Below, piece by piece: positions 31,091 to 41,689 of a DNA stretch of 64,000 nt. The notes below the pieces were generated by a model, which was not told the origin of the DNA, made no database searches, and worked only from the letters and a program-made list of their open reading frames with translations. Numbering within the stretch: the stretch's first letter is position 1; every line of letters starts with the position of its first letter. Position numbers and translations under genes: made by a program. Source of the stretch: Echria macrotheca (taxonomy: Eukaryota; Ascomycota; Sordariomycetes; Sordariales; Schizotheciaceae); contig MU839859.1 in assembly GCA_030411725.1 (NCBI GenBank), positions 62,001 through 126,000 on the forward strand, read 5' to 3'.

Positions 31091-33275
31091 ATGTCGACCA
31101 GCTCTGGAGTCTATGACGTCCACTTGGGCCGGTGGACTGATTGGTCGAGAGGGCAGGTGCTCGGCGCAACGCTTACCCTCACTCGACAAGACAGCGGGCT
31201 GCTGATTGCCTTCCTCGCATTCTTCGTGGCTCTGGTTGGCACTCGATTCTGGAGAATCGTCTGTTTGATCCTCCACTGGTCTTTTTCGAAAGACAGCCCT
31301 GCCGATGGCGTCCATCACCAACGGCAAGCTTTCCTCCGCAACTCATCCAACCCCGAAAGCGCGCTGTGGACGTTGACTGATATGTGTCTGTCCTGGCGAC
31401 GAAATGCCACTCGCGTGTGGTCTCGACTGCTGCCACTCATTGCGCTTGCCCTCGCGTGTTTCGTCGGTTTCATCCTCGCCGGTGGTTACTCGTCTCAAGT
31501 CACAACCTTTGGCACCTCTGAAGTGCTGCTCTCCGGCGCAAACTGCGCATTCGTCGGCGATGTGGGCGTCACAATGAACACGTACGGCAGTACCATCGGC
31601 CCGATGATCACGCAGGCTATGATCGCAGCAGAAAGCTATGCGAGGCAGTGTTATAATCCAAGTTCAGCACCCCAAAGCCCAAGCTGCAGCTCAGCATACG
31701 TGCGGAAACAGCTACCGCCAGTGGTAGTGGACACCAACGCAAGTTGTCCATTTGATCCCAAGGTCTGCCAGAGTCAACGCGGGAACCTCTTCATCGATAC
31801 TGGCTTCCTCGACAGCTACTATGATTTGGGCCGCAACACCCCTCCCAGTCAACGAATGCAGCTTCGCCGAACCTTTCACTGCGCCCCACTGGCCACAGAG
31901 AATTACCGCGTCATCAGAAACCATGACGCTCACAACGAATCCTGGGATGCCAGCTACTATTATGGTCCCCCAGAAAACGACATGGGCAACGGTACCACAT
32001 CCGACAACTACACCACACGTTACTCCAGTGCTGCCTATCCTGAGACAGAGGAACTGACGGAGAACTTTGCTTGGAGCACTGAGCGTGATTTTGGCATTCG
32101 CACCCACTACGCTATGTTTTGGAACGGAACCCACTACTCTGGCATGTCCAGCTTCAATCCCATCCCAGAGCTACGCCCAATGAACGGCAGCGGTAGTGTG
32201 TGGATTCGCTTCCTGACATCCGACAATATTCTCTTCACCCAGCAGACCGAAGACAGCTGGTATGGTCGTGACATGATGTCGACCCAAGTACACAAGCTTA
32301 AGGGCATGGAATGGGGCAACGTGACCATGTTCAGGCAATCCATACCGGGATCACCTCTAGGTTGTCAAGAGATGGAGCAGCTTTGCTTTACGGGCGTGAA
32401 AGGCGTTCAGATATGCGGTCGCTTGGGAAGTGCGCCCGATTCCGTGATGGATATCGAATCGCAGATGGAGCCAGAAGACAAGGAGTGGTACATCTGGTTC
32501 ATGACGACCACGTTCGAAACCATGACGCAAGCTCGCGGCGTCGTGGACCTTCTCGGCACCCGGGCTCTCAGGGCTAGGGATAGTCTCAATGGCCCCATTT
32601 TGGGCTCACTGCCAGAAGGCCAGTGGCAGATAGAGGTACAGCACTGGCATGCCACCGCCACAGCTCATCTGCAAGAGACATTCTTGAGATCCATCATCGG
32701 CCCCAGCAATCCGGAACTCCCGAAGCTCATGGAGGTTTGGTACCCGAACACAACGGTAGAAAAAGAAATCTGTGCAAGCCAGGTTGGTCATGACACTCGC
32801 CATCGACCCAAAACAAGCTGACAGTCAACAACAGAAAGTGGTGCTTGAAGGATACGTATCGTTCAGCATCTTCGCCATCGTCTGCATATTCCTCGGCGGG
32901 GGTCTTATCATCCTCCTCTCCTTGAAACTCGAATCCATCCTCGCCTGGTGTTTGACTTGTCGCGGGGATCGCACCAAGTACTCCCGTCTCGAATGGTCAG
33001 CCAACGAGACGCTACAGATACAACGGCTTGCCCACGAGGCAACTGGGGCGGGGACTTGGTCCCGCACAACGGGCACGATACCCGTCACGAAACCAGGGGA
33101 TGTCTTGGCGGTGCTCGATATTGGGGAGCCTGCTCACCCCAGACTGCGAGCGCCGAGAACCGAGGATGATCGTAGTTCGGGCGAGGGGGAGAGGAGTGAC
33201 ACGCCTTTGGATGTGGACGAAAAGATTGAGGGTGGTCTGGGAGAGGCTGTCGTGGTTATGAGAACGAAGACTTGA
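31091..33275 (+). CDS. Membrane protein with large extracellular domain, unknown family
   Basis: Two exons: 31091-32782 and 32835-33275; 710 residues. Three hydrophobic segments are visible: about 36-62 (GLLIAFLAFFVALVG, then RFWRIVCLIL), about 112-134 (LLPLIALALACFVGFILAGG) and, encoded by exon 2, about 571-595 (YVSFSIFAIVCIFLGGGLIILLSL). The roughly 435-residue loop between the second and third holds many N-x-S/T sequons (NAS, NES, NGT, NYT, NGS, NVT, NTT) and paired cysteines, so it is probably outside the cell. The C-terminal tail is polar and likely cytoplasmic. The intron has a GCTGAC branch; only the acceptor at 32834 restores the frame. I recognise no named domain; similar three-segment proteins are common and uncharacterised in moulds. 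Confidence 0.78.
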
Positions 33276-33959
33276 CAAAGGCGGGAATGACTTGGGTGTA
33301 AGCCTCTACAATCTGGTAAGGCATGGACGCCCATGGTATCCGGTATCCCGAACACTAATTCACCAGCGTTCCTAGCATCCATGTTCGATCTTATCCTCGC
33401 AAGGCTGTTCTCAACAAAACCAGCGGCCATCACGGATCCAAATTAGCTGTGGCGCACAGCGTCCACAAACCCATACCTACCTAGGTAATGGTCTGTTCTG
33501 ATCACCGCTGTGGTATCATGGTAGAGGGGTCCATTGGTGTGTTGGAAACCTCTCCGTCTCTGAAGATGCCAAGGCTTAGCTTAATCAAACGACGTACGTA
33601 ACGGCTTTCAATTCCCCGCTCCCTGGGCAGTTGCCACTACCACATAATAGCTCCAGCGCGGGGTATTAGCCGATCTTATAGATGGGGAATACATATACAG
33701 CTTCCTGGAAATTGGGATAGGGTCATAGTTCCAGCTAGCATTGCAGTGATTGGCGCGGGAAAAGGCCTTCAGAGTACGTCCCAGTCGTATTGTTTGGGCT
33801 GCACACTTCGAATAGTAATGCTATTAGATACTCTCACCCCACATGTTAAAGATGAAATGCTTGGCCTTCCCATATATACGACCCAAAGCCACGGGTACGC
33901 AAGGGGAGCCTCAGGGAACCATCGCCATCTCCGCTATTGACCTCCCGAAGTCCTCCACC
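33276..33959. other. Promoter side of the cutinase gene
   Basis: No gene seen. Contains CCTACCTAGGTAA at 33477-33489 and the TATA box listed separately. Confidence 0.5.
33873..33878 (+). promoter_or_regulatory. TATA box of the cutinase gene
   Basis: TATATA about 87 bp upstream of the ATG at 33960, in the usual place for strongly regulated fungal secreted-enzyme genes. Confidence 0.55.
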
Positions 33960-34712
33960 ATGAAGCTAACTTCGATCCTCTCCCTCCTCGCCGCCACCTC
34001 ACTCGCGGCAGCGCAGTGCAACAAAATCCAAATCTTCACGGCGGTAGGCTTTGGGGAGACATACCCGGGCGTACAGCGATCCATCACCACGGCTGTCTGC
34101 AAAGGCGTCTCGAGCTGCGGTGTCGCGAATATCCAATACCCATCGGTCAAGACCAGTAATGATTACAACGGCTGCAAGGCCGTCGAGCAGGGCATCGCGT
34201 ACGGAAGGACAGCTATCACCGATTACGCAGCGAAATGCCCCGAGGCGAAGATTGTGGTTATGGGGTGGTCTATGGTGAGTCTGACGCCTACTACAGACAA
34301 ACGCTGACATGTTTCGCCCAAGGGTGCCTCCGTCGTCGGTGATATGCTCGCCGGGGGTGGGGGCCCAGGAAAGGGAGCCATGGCAGGCTGCACGCAGTCG
34401 ACTACGCCGCCGATGGATCCTACCACGGCGCCTGGAAATCACATCGTTACCGTAGCCCTGTACGGCAGCCCCCGCCATACGGCCAACCAGAAATTTAACG
34501 TCGGTACCGGATCGGGTACGGACGGGGTCATGGCGCGGGAGCCGGACAATCTCGCGGCTTTGCAGGCTTGGGGAGACAGACTGCAAGACTATTGTGCGAG
34601 GGGGGATGTTGCGTGCAATGCTGGTAATGATAATGGGGCGCATTCCAGCTATTTTTCGAATAGCTATGCTTCTGTGCCTGCGAACTGGATTAGATCCAAA
34701 CTGGGGCTTTAA
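33960..34712 (+). CDS. Cutinase / acetylxylan esterase, family CE5
   Basis: Two exons: 33960-34274 and 34323-34712; 234 residues. The signal peptide is MKLTSILSLLAATSLAAAQ. The alpha/beta-hydrolase triad is complete: S104 in the nucleophile elbow GWSMGAS (split by the intron after M105), D200 in ARGDVACN and H212 in GAHSSYF, with the cysteines of the standard disulfides (CGVANIQYP, GDVAC). The intron is 48 bp and phase 0. CE5 enzymes cut ester bonds in cutin or remove acetyl groups from xylan. The Gly-rich GGGGPGKGAMAGC segment after the elbow and the overall sequence fit the acetylxylan-esterase side of the family a little better, but substrate cannot be decided by eye. Confidence 0.9.
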
Positions 34713-35054
34713 GTATCACTTAGAGCCGTCCATTATTTGCTAATATATTACCTTATTACATGAACCAAAGGAAAAAAAACGTAAATGAATACCTAGCATC
34801 ACCTAACAACAGTTGCCCCGGATCCCTAACTACCTACCCATGGATTGGGATGGTCAGCCCGGACTGGAAGAGGGCGACAACAGAACTGTAATTATCAAAA
34901 CCCGGGCATTAACTTGTAGGTTATTGGAACTTCGTATGCCCAGATTAGTTTCAGATACTGGCTGTTTTCCTGCACCCCTTGATGCCAATGAGAGCCACAT
35001 AATTATACGATCCCGCATGTAAGCCTCCTTCCAGATCCCAAGCCTCCCTGGCGT
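34713..35054. other. Convergent intergenic stretch
   Basis: Between the 3' ends of the cutinase and GH35 genes; an AT-rich block at about 34735-34790 fits polyadenylation sequence. No gene seen. Confidence 0.5.
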
Positions 35055-36996
35055 CTAGCTACAGTTATTGCAGTCCGGGTCCGGGTTATTCCCCCACCGC
35101 CGAGTGCTCTTTCCAGACGCGGTTCTGCTTCCACTGCGCGGACTCAGGTCCAGCACTAGCACCTCGTTCTCTCCCGAGCTCTCGTGAAGCCACGCTCCTG
35201 GCAAAAACAGCTGTTGCTGCGGTCCGATGGTCCAATAGCGGCCCAAATTGTGGCCGTTCACAAACACCAAGCCCTTTGTAAAGCTGGGAAGATCTAGGAA
35301 AGTATCGGCGGCCATATCGGGAGTCTGGGTGTTTTTGAAGGTACCGCGATACCAGGTCGGTGCGCTGGTGTCAGCGACGCTGATGGAGTTGTTGGAGCTA
35401 GATGACAGATTCGGTGGAGAGTCGAAGGGGAAGGTGTAGTGGTCCCAGCCGGTCAGTGCCTGGCCACCAACCGAGACGGAACCCACGATGCCCTTGACCT
35501 GATCCATCTGTCCACTCTTCTGACGGCCGAGGTTCTCGACCAGAAGCTGGAGCGTGTCGCCGGACTTGAGCGAGACGTTGACGGTCGGGCGGTTCTTGTA
35601 GATAGCGTCGAGGGTGCCTTGACGTACGCCATTAACCAGGACAATGATGCGGTCGCGCGGGGCACCCGTGCCCACTGCGATGGCACCAGAAGCGCTGGCG
35701 GTGGCTTTGTGCTCGTATAGGATGTACCCAAACACGGTACCGCAGGCTTCTATGGTCTTGGGTGATGACGAAGTGATGACGGTCGGCTTGAAATCAAACA
35801 TGCGTGCCACAGGCGTCAGCGTAAATGAACTGACGCTTTGCAGCGGCGGGTTGGATGGGACGGCTGGGATATTGCTGACATGCTTGGCAATAGCGTTGCG
35901 CATGTTGTTGTATGTCGAGGCAGGTCGACCCGTCTCGTCGAGCACGGCACCGTAGTCATAGCTGGTCGTGTGAGGCGTCAGGGGGTTGTTTTCACCACCA
36001 TTACCGAACCCCCAGTTTGTTCCGCCGTGGAACATGTAGAGGCTGAAGTGAGCGCCCTGCGAAAGAACCCAGTCAATGTCGCCGCTGGCGTCGGCTGTGC
36101 CCGTGTGACCCTTGTGCGGGCCCCACGCGTCAAACCAGGTGATCCAGACTTCTCCGTCCATCAGCGGGCCCTGCATGCTGGTGTCGCTGATCTGTTGGCG
36201 GATCTGGGGGATCTGGTTCTTGGGGCCCGAGCCGTCCACGATGGCGAGCGCACCGGGGACGGATCCCGCCTTCATGCAGGACGGGCAGTCGTTGGTATAA
36301 TGCCGGATGCCGGGGAAAGCTTTGGCCATGCCGGAGGAGAGGGCGGACTTGTAGTTCATATCGCTGCCGACATAGCCATACTCGTTTTCGATCTGGGTCA
36401 TGAGGATGGGTCCGCCGTTGCTGACCAGGTAAGGCTGGATCACTTCCCCGACATGGTTGAAGTAGTTTATGGTGGCATTTAGGAAGGGCGCGTTGTTAGC
36501 CCGGGTCTGCATTCCAGGAATGATGCCCAGCCAACCAGGCAAGGCACCCCAGTCCCTCTCAGCGGTGATGTACGGACCCGGCCGCAGCACCGCCTTCATA
36601 CCAGCATCTGCGATCGCTTTGTACCAGCTGGCCAGATCATTTCTGTCGGTGAAATCCCAGTGGCCCTGGTACTTTTCAAGGTCCTGCCAATAAAGGTAGC
36701 TGAAAATGGTGTTGAGACCCATGGACTTGGCCATCTGGATGCGCTGAGCCCAATACTCCTTGGGTACGCGCTGGGGGTCGATCTGGCCGCCGATGATGTT
36801 GTATGGCTGGCCATTGAGAATGAAGGATTTTGAGTTGGCTGTCCATGTGAAATTGCTGGTCGTTGGCGCCGTGTACGCTGCTGTGGCTAACACGACTGTT
36901 AGTCTCAATACACTTCCAGATGAAGTGTGGGCAGAAGAAAGACGTACCAATGGCGCAATGCGCCATCACCGCCGCAAGAGTCAATGCCGTTTGCAT
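35055..36996 (-). CDS. Secreted beta-galactosidase, GH35 (short form)
   Basis: Two exons on the minus strand: 36996-36948 and 36880-35055; 624 residues. Exon 1 supplies most of the signal peptide (MQTALTLAAVMAHCAIA). The GH35 barrel begins FILNGQPYNIIGGQIDPQRVPKEYW. The acid/base is E183 in TQIENEYG and the likely nucleophile is E260 in DGEVWITWFDAWG; FHGGTNWGFGNG follows. The C-terminus holds jelly-roll-type segments (LFVENLGR-like LLVENLGR, FVNGHNLGRYW, GPQQQLFLPGAWL). Typical secreted fungal GH35 enzymes are about 1000 residues; this one has the shorter animal/plant/bacterial-like layout. Intron 36881-36947 has GTACGT, CTAAC and CAG. It shares a 1-kb divergent promoter with the GH62 gene. 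Likely role: removing terminal galactose from hemicellulose or arabinogalactan. Confidence 0.92.
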
Positions 36997-38022
36997 CTTG
37001 GTTTCCAATCGAGTGTCCTCATTTGGATGGCAGTTGCAGGCTTGGGGGACTTTTTAAAGTCTCTTAAGTGAAGGTGGGTCAATCCAAGGCGATATACTGT
37101 CCCCTCGTTTCTCGCAGAGTTCCTTCAATCATGTTACGGGCCTTTGGAAGGTTTTTTGATAGGCACGCTGTGGCAACTCGAGTGGGTTTCTTGAAGATCC
37201 AGGAGGGCGCGACTTAGTGTAGGAACATTAGGCTGATTTCGAGCGACACCACAGTGGTTGGAGCATTCCAATAACACCGTCGAAACCTTCGGGACGTAGG
37301 CTCCCGACCCAGACGGAGATCACCCCTTGCCGCTTGACAGCTAACCTAGGTACACAAGCGCTCCATTGGGGCGGCGGAGAGGTGTCGCATTGCAGTTATA
37401 TAACCGAGGGAGGCAGCGAGAGACATATCGCGATTACCGTTGGTTGTTGACTGAAGCGAATACCCGGGAAAACCACATCCGGTACGGTATTTCCGATCTT
37501 AAGCGAGACTCTCCGGAACAAGTCCGTGTGGCAGCTCCCCGGTTTCCGCCTCTCTCGTAATTCTCCGCATCTCACCGACTATTTAACTCATTCTGGGTGG
37601 GCTCCTCTGGCTCCGTGATGGCGTTCTTCCCAATGACCCGACGGCAGCGCGTGAGTTTCCGCCGTCTCGTCACCCGATAGTGTGCCAGGTACTTTCTTTC
37701 CAAATATGTCCTTTCAGTTCTACTGGCTGGCCATTACTCCTGAACCCTCCTTGTGCCATTGCTCACCTCCAGCAAGTTTTTAGCTTGCGAAAACCACATA
37801 TTTGCTCTAGTGGGAAGCTCCCCACCGGAGCCGAAGGTGTGTCTCACGGCTGCGTACGGTCCGCGATGTGGTGAGATCTGAACGGCATCACCCGAGCCTA
37901 TTCACGGGCCTTCTATATATATCACTGGTGCAGATGGTGTTCTTGGCAGATCCCATTCCATCTGAGGCTTAAAGTATTATTTTGCCCTTTCGCTTCTTTC
38001 CCTGCCAAGAGATATCCTCACC
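36997..38022. promoter_or_regulatory. Divergent promoter of GH35 and GH62 genes
   Basis: One kilobase without a gene separates the starts of the two glycoside hydrolases. It contains a TATATATAT box at 37914-37922 for GH62. I did not find an exact XlnR-type GGCTAAA site by eye. Confidence 0.5.
37914..37922 (+). promoter_or_regulatory. TATA box of the GH62 gene
   Basis: TATATATAT about 100 bp before the start codon at 38023, followed by a pyrimidine-rich leader ending in CACCATG. Confidence 0.6.
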
Positions 38023-39018
38023 ATGAAAGCTTCATTCAGCACTGTCCTGCTAGCAGCGATAGTCGTTGAGGCGGGATGTCCACTACCCAAGAATGGCTAC
38101 AAGTGGAAGGACTCAGGCTCGCTCGCGACGCCAGCGCACGGCTGGACCGGCATCAAGGACTTCAGCGTTGTGCCGCTCGATGGCAACAATACCGGCAAGC
38201 ATCTAGTCCTGGGCTCCTACACCAACAGTGCCGGAAGCTATTCATCTTTCCAGTTTGATCCGGTATCGGACTGGTCACAGCTCAAGACAGCCAGCCAGAA
38301 CCAGATGAACACGGCAACCGTCGCGCCCAATACGTTCTACTTCACGCCGAAAAAGATCTGGGTTACCGCACAGGAATGGGGTCCTGCCCAATTCAGTTAC
38401 TGCACCTCCAGCGACCCTACGAATCCAAAGGGTTGGTCCGGCCTCAAGACTCTCTACAACAGCGGCACACCGGGCAGTTCCAGCTCTTCTCCAATCGACC
38501 CCGCGCTGATTAGTGACGGTACTAATATGTGGCTTTTCTTCGGTGGCGATAACGGTCATGTCTACCGTACGAGCATGCCCGTCGGCCAGTTCCCCGGCCA
38601 GTTCCCGGCGGCGACCTCGATCCTGCAAGATTCGACTTACAACCTGTTCGAAGCGGTCCAGATCTACAAGGTGGCTGGGGTCCAACAGTATCTGCTCATC
38701 GTCGAATGCATCGGAAGTCAAGGTCGCATTTTTCGATCGTTCACGGCGACGTCGCTTGGCGGCACCTTCACCGCCCAGTCGGGGCTGTCTGATAAGCCGT
38801 TCGCCGGTGCAGTCAACAGCGGCTCCTCTTGGAGCAAGGACGTCAGTTCAGGCGATATCATTCGCATGGTGAACGACGAGACAATGCAGATAGACGGCTG
38901 CAACCTGCAGCTGTTTTATCAGGGTCTTCCTGCAGGCGGGAGTAGCAAGTCCTATAACCTCCAGCCGTGGCAGCCTGGCCTGCTGACCCTGACCAACCCT
39001 GAACCTGATCAAGGTTAG
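38023..39018 (+). CDS. Alpha-L-arabinofuranosidase, GH62
   Basis: Single exon, 331 residues. The signal peptide is MKASFSTVLLAAIVVEAG, then CPLPKNGYKWKDSG. GH62 landmarks run in order: GIKDFSVVPLDG (catalytic-base region), WGPAQFSYCTSSDPTNPKGWS, SPIDPALISDGTNMWLFFGGDNGHVYR, NLFEAVQIYKV (general-acid region), IGSQGRIFRSFTATSLGGTF, KPFAGAVNSG, and CNLQLFYQG near the end. No carbohydrate-binding module is attached. The family removes arabinose side chains from arabinoxylan outside the cell. The motif SSGD stands where many relatives have SHGD, a small departure worth noting. The next genes are also biomass-related. Confidence 0.93.
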   Translation: MKASFSTVLLAAIVVEAGCPLPKNGYKWKDSGSLATPAHGWTGIKDFSVVPLDGNNTGKHLVLGSYTNSAGSYSSFQFDPVSDWSQLKTASQNQMNTATVAPNTFYFTPKKIWVTAQEWGPAQFSYCTSSDPTNPKGWSGLKTLYNSGTPGSSSSSPIDPALISDGTNMWLFFGGDNGHVYRTSMPVGQFPGQFPAATSILQDSTYNLFEAVQIYKVAGVQQYLLIVECIGSQGRIFRSFTATSLGGTFTAQSGLSDKPFAGAVNSGSSWSKDVSSGDIIRMVNDETMQIDGCNLQLFYQGLPAGGSSKSYNLQPWQPGLLTLTNPEPDQG

Positions 39019-39780
39019 ATCCGTCCCTATCGTTCTGTTACCTTTAAGCATGGACCCATTGCCATCATACGTTTTCCACAAATCACTTTCAACACCACGA
39101 ACATGAACCCATGGTTTGCAGCGGGCTGACTTTGCACAGGTAATGGAAGCCCAAAAAGGTTCAACGCGTAGAAGCAAAGAAGCATCTCCTCTGTCCGGAT
39201 CGGGAAGTTGTTAGCTATGTCTGGATCCATCCCCTTGGTTAATAATCGTCTCGGGTCTGCATCCGTATATCCCGGGTTAATATACGTCCCCGGATGTCCA
39301 TCCGATGTCCCGGGTCTACCCGTCAACGGGCAAGAACTGTCTTCCGAGTCCGGATTACGCCGGGTCGTCACAGTCAAGCAGACGGACATTTAGCGAACTG
39401 GTGATTCCATGACACTAGGGGGATAGGTGGGATATTTTATAGACAACCTAAGAGAGCTGAAACGGCGAAACCCAGTCCGCCCCGGTTCTCGACTTTTCAG
39501 CTCTCGGACGCGACTTCGGCCGAGGTCACGCCGGAAAAACATGGTAATAGGTGGGAATATTTTGTGAATATGAGTTACCAAACTTTGCGCTTCTATTGAA
39601 TTGATTGCAGCACTTCACCAGATCGGCTCGATTAATTGCGGGCGGTTAGTGCACCGGATCTGCTCAGTTCGTTGCGACATGTTTGATGTAAAGTACGCAT
39701 GGTCCATCCATCTAGATTTATAAACGATGCCTAGTCCAAAACCTGGTGCACAATCCAGGACTTTTGTGAGCAAAGCAGCC
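39019..39780. other. Intergenic stretch
   Basis: Between GH62 and the SGNH esterase. No gene seen. Around 39225-39345 there is a run of repeated GGATCC/ATCCG/CCCGGGT words, without clear arms. Confidence 0.45.
39719..39724 (+). promoter_or_regulatory. TATA box deciding the esterase start
   Basis: TATAAA lies three bases before an in-frame ATG at 39727 and 57 bp before the ATG at 39781. The first ATG is too close to be translated from this promoter, which favours the second. Confidence 0.55.
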
Positions 39781-40518
39781 ATGGTCGCCTTCAAATCGCT
39801 GTCCGTCGCCACGTTGGCGATGGGAGTGGTAGCCCAACAACCGATTCGTTATATGCCTATGGGCGACTCAATCACTGAAGCGACATGTTGGCGCTCAAAG
39901 TTGTGGCACAAACTCCAGTCAACCGAGTTTGCAAAGACAAACTTTGTCGGTTCCAGGAACGGCGACAGTGGCTGCAACGACAACACATACGATAAGAATA
40001 ACGAGGGACACTCCGGTTACATGGCTTCCAAGATTGCCACGGAAAAGCTGACGGGTCCGTGGTTGAGCGCAAATCCCGCAGATGTGGTGTCCATCTTCCT
40101 CGGAACAAATGACCTCGCGTACAATCACAAGGTGGACGATATCATTCCCAATTTTACCACCATCTTGGCAGCTATCCGTGCTGCAAATGCGAAGATGAAG
40201 ATTGTTGTAGGTATAACTCTGGTTCTCTTGACTGCCCAAACACTAACTTGCTCACAGCTAGTACAAATCATCCCTCTGGATAAGGGACAAAGTGACAGGG
40301 ACAAGAAGACTACCCCTGTTTTCAACACTGCACTTGCCAACTGGGCGAAGACCAACAACAAGACCGAGTCCCCCATTTTTGTAGCAGATTGCTATAATGG
40401 TATGAACGCGTCCGACTACCGTGACGCTTTGCATCCGAACGAAGGAGGCGATGTAAAGATTGCAGATAATATGTACCCAGCTATGCTGTTAGCGTTAGCA
40501 GCAGCTAAAGCTGGTTGA
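39781..40518 (+). CDS. Secreted SGNH/GDSL esterase, CE3-like
   Basis: Two exons: 39781-40206 and 40258-40518; 228 residues. Signal peptide MVAFKSLSVATLAMGVVAQ. SGNH blocks are GDSITE (S30, block I), FVGSRNGDSGC and NEGHSGYMASK, GTNDLAYN (block III) and DALHPNEGG (D198, H201, block V). This matches the CE3 acetylxylan-esterase type rather than the longer plant GDSL lipases. The intron (51 bp) uses GTAGGT, CTAAC and CAG; reading straight through would insert a hydrophobic ITLVLLTAQTL run that family members lack, although the frame stays open. Start choice follows the TATA box and signal peptide. Confidence 0.86.
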   Translation: MVAFKSLSVATLAMGVVAQQPIRYMPMGDSITEATCWRSKLWHKLQSTEFAKTNFVGSRNGDSGCNDNTYDKNNEGHSGYMASKIATEKLTGPWLSANPADVVSIFLGTNDLAYNHKVDDIIPNFTTILAAIRAANAKMKIVVGITLVLLTAQTLTCSQLVQIIPLDKGQSDRDKKTTPVFNTALANWAKTNNKTESPIFVADCYNGMNASDYRDALHPNEGGDVKIADNMYPAMLLALAAAKAG

Positions 40519-41689
40519 CAAGTGTTACGACCAATGAAGAGGTCGTCCCAAATCTCAGGCACCGAGCTGGGAGGACTTGGAGAGCGAGTACCCGGCATGT
40601 CGCGTGTACATAGGTGCTGTATTGAAAAAGGGAAATCCCCTGCTTTGGACAAGTCTTCTGTCTTTATATTCCTGGGAGAATACAGCTGGAACAGACTCTA
40701 TGGGCCCGTATCGGGGCCACGGGACAATTCCATGATAACTTGGATATCGAGGCATAGTCGGACAACTGACGCCATGTGTGTCGTTTCTGAGACGCTTGAC
40801 TGTTAGTCTAACACGTGAAGATACTAACGATAACAGCTGCTAACGATGTGATGGACGATGAACAGGAACCCCGGCAAGCTTGGTTATCGCAGCTGACCGA
40901 GAGGTGCCCATCGGAACGATTTCTTCCGGTATCACCGCAAGCTCGAAGCAATTTCCGATGCGCTAGTGATCTCGTGGGACTTTCAGCCACGCAGGTTCTT
41001 TCTAGCTTCGTGGTTCGTGGAGGTCAAACGATCGGCTGCCTCCTGTGCATGCAACCAGCTGTGTCTAGAAGCGCCAAGGCTGCACACTCTTCCGATCCAT
41101 GAGTTTCTGCTTCGTTCATACCCTCCCTCGCTGTTGGGCGATTACTGACGTTCCCGCTTTGACCGGAGAGTGCGCCCCGGGCACCCCCTATTCCGTGCAG
41201 CCCCAATCCCGGCCGGCATCCGCCTCAGCTCACCCAGGTGTTTCTATCAAGTAATGACACAGTACGCCGCATAAGAATCCCGTTGGCTGTCGCTGAAACA
41301 CCTTTTGGATGGGTGTCTTGTGATTGATGAGTTTTTCCAAGCTCGAATGAGACAATTTTTATGCATTTTCAGGATGAACAAACGCCTACTCAACCCCTTT
41401 CCAGATGAGGGCGAGAACAATTAGTTCTGAAAACGAGGCGACGTTCTCCTCGTTGTCGCCGAGGACTCATTAGCTAAATTACAGCCAAGGTATCACAAAA
41501 ACAATGCGGTATCGGTTCTCCGATTCTCGAATAGAGAGGGAAATGCCATCATCGAGCTTGCTTTGGCCCCAAATATTTGCCCTTCATAATTGGTCAGAAA
41601 GACGAGAGGAGCCTCGAAGTTTAGATAGGTTTCATAGCTCCGTGAAAGAATATAAACCAAAGAGAGACGTCGCGAGCCAAGCCGACATC
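40519..41689. other. Convergent intergenic stretch
   Basis: Between the 3' ends of the esterase and the dienelactone hydrolase. Several short frames occur but none has a recognisable pattern. A run at about 41330-41360 is AT-rich. Confidence 0.45.

Noticed and set aside
39727..39780. Upstream start of the SGNH esterase
   Set aside because: It lies three bases after the TATA box and would bury the signal peptide.
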